A stretch of DNA of 64,000 nt, from the NCBI GenBank assembly GCA_930367205.1, contig OV884012.1:152039405-152103404 (forward strand), read 5' to 3'. The DNA comes from Acanthosoma haemorrhoidale. Lineage: Eukaryota > Arthropoda > Insecta > Hemiptera > Acanthosomatidae. The translations under genes and the position numbers were made by a program. The notes beneath the pieces are model-generated. The model was given only the letters and a program-made list of their open reading frames with translations, did not search any database and was not told the origin of the DNA. How positions within the stretch are numbered: the first letter of the stretch is position 1; each line of letters begins with the position of its first letter. Positions 63,266-64,000 of the stretch are shown here, piece by piece.

Positions 63266-64000
63266 GTCTAAGTCAGGTATGGGCAACCTTTGACATGTTA
63301 TGGGCCAAACTTTAGTGTGCAAATACGTTCGCGGGCCGCGTTTAAAAGTAGTGCATTTTAAAGTAGTGTTCATAATTTTTAGCGATAGATATCAGTCAGC
63401 CATGAAATAATACGACAATGTTATTACAACACAATTTATTAAAATAACAAAATGAAATGAAAAAATAGGTACCTACAGCATTAAATTAAATCGTTAAATT
63501 TAGAATTGTTACAAACTACGAAAGTTAAATAGCGACACCGAAATCAATGAGACACTTGAGCTTGAATTTGGGAAACTAATTCATCGATGTTTGGATTAAT
63601 TCCACTGGTACAAAGACGTAAAGAATTTTCCAAATTATCGTCAGTCAGCCTTGTACGATGTTTTGATTTATTAACTTTCATCAATGAAAAGAACTGTTCG
63701 CATTTATAAGTACTGCCAAACGCACAAATCAATCTTCTTGCAAATTTTCTAAGCTGCGGAAAATGGTCTTCTTCGAGGTATTTTTTGTAGAAATCGCACA
63801 ACTCCACGTCTTCAAATTTAGATTTTAGGAGTGAGTTTTCTTGAATCTCGATCAACTCCATTTGCAAGTGTATTGGAGCATTTTGTACATTACTTTTTGT
63901 TGGAGTAGCAAATAAATTGAAACAGTCTTCCATGTGTTTGAAATCGCTAAATCTGATCGAAAATTGCTCCGACAGTAACTTGAGTTCTTCAGCATATTGA
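63266..64000 (-). mobile_element. hAT-superfamily transposon, 3' end (continues past window)
   Basis: The terminus CAGGTATGGGCAACC at 63274 begins a hAT-type terminal repeat, continuing with ATGGGCCAAACTT and GCGGGCCGCG. It is preceded by GTCTAAGT (63266-63273), a candidate 8-bp target duplication of the NNNTANNN form used by Buster-type hAT elements. The coding region of the transposase starts 270 bases inward on the minus strand. The other end lies outside the window, so the duplication cannot be confirmed. Confidence 0.75.
63544..64000 (-). CDS. hAT (Buster-like) transposase, C-terminal part
   Basis: The open minus-strand frame is continuous from the window edge to a stop at 63544-63546, about 152 codons. 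It reads HFPQLRKFARRLICAFGSTY then KCEQFFSLMKVNKSKHRTRL, followed by TDDNLENSLRLCTSGINPNI and ending near QAQVSH. The FGSTY.CE..FS.M...KSK.R.RLTD..L...LR...S...P.I..L pattern is the C-terminal hAT dimerisation region, as in ZBED5- and GTF2IRD2-related proteins. hAT transposases cut and paste DNA with 8-bp target duplications. The zinc finger and most of the catalytic core lie outside the window. No internal stop is seen, so the copy may be fairly recent. A domesticated host gene is possible but less likely given the adjacent terminal repeat. Confidence 0.85.
   Translation of the reverse strand, partial: QYAEELKLLSEQFSIRFSDFKHMEDCFNLFATPTKSNVQNAPIHLQMELIEIQENSLLKSKFEDVELCDFYKKYLEEDHFPQLRKFARRLICAFGSTYKCEQFFSLMKVNKSKHRTRLTDDNLENSLRLCTSGINPNIDELVSQIQAQVSH

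Overview
The window reads as nuclear, AT-rich, gene-poor DNA from a multicellular animal, most likely an arthropod and probably an insect. The evidence is many degenerate Jockey-clade LINE fragments, the 3' end of a hAT/Buster-like DNA transposon, a piggyBac-like relic, long dinucleotide microsatellites, and no convincing host exon on either strand. The species cannot be named from sequence alone. No rRNA, intact tRNA, CRISPR array or bacterial-style operon is visible.

The dominant repeat is one Jockey-clade family, called family J here. At least fifteen fragments lie at about 2.0, 3.9, 5.6, 11.5, 14.8, 15.3, 21.6, 23.0, 27.6, 29.9, 30.85, 36.2 (divergent), 43.0, 44.9, 49.45 and 61.1 kb. They share an ORF2 C-terminus ending near WPRDLL, a 3' UTR and a tail with an AATAAA signal. 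Most lie on the minus strand and are 5'-truncated; two lack their 3' ends and one has a clean internal inversion of the twin-priming type. A second group of Jockey-like LINEs (family K: 7.3, 34.1, 41.5 and 49.8 kb; subfamily K2: 16.6 and 51.3-53.2 kb) ends in poly-A or a simple tail and has hairpins in its 3' UTR. The 51.3-53.2 kb copy keeps most reverse-transcriptase motifs. The 16.6 kb copy looks like the same element with about 1.6 kb removed between 11-bp direct repeats.

Other mobile DNA includes an unclassified GC-richer repeat (family R: 24.1, 35.7 and 41.8 kb) with successive hairpins at one end, a piggyBac-like N-terminal fragment at 39.5 kb, two more LINE C-terminus scraps at 5.3 and 15.7 kb, and scattered tRNA-like or B-box sequences. 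At the right edge, an open minus-strand frame encodes the C-terminal dimerisation region of a hAT transposase, followed by a hAT-style terminal repeat and a candidate 8-bp target duplication.

The remaining DNA is non-coding. Blocks near 38.9, 40.7, 42.2, 44.4 and 46.9 kb have mixed composition and many homeodomain-type cores. They could be regulatory DNA of a distant gene, but that is inference. Odd non-coding signals include a hairpin presenting TAATATTAC at 1.17 kb, a forkhead-type palindrome at 17.74 kb, eight G or C runs of 9-11 bases, and a few motifs resembling hammerhead-ribozyme cores.
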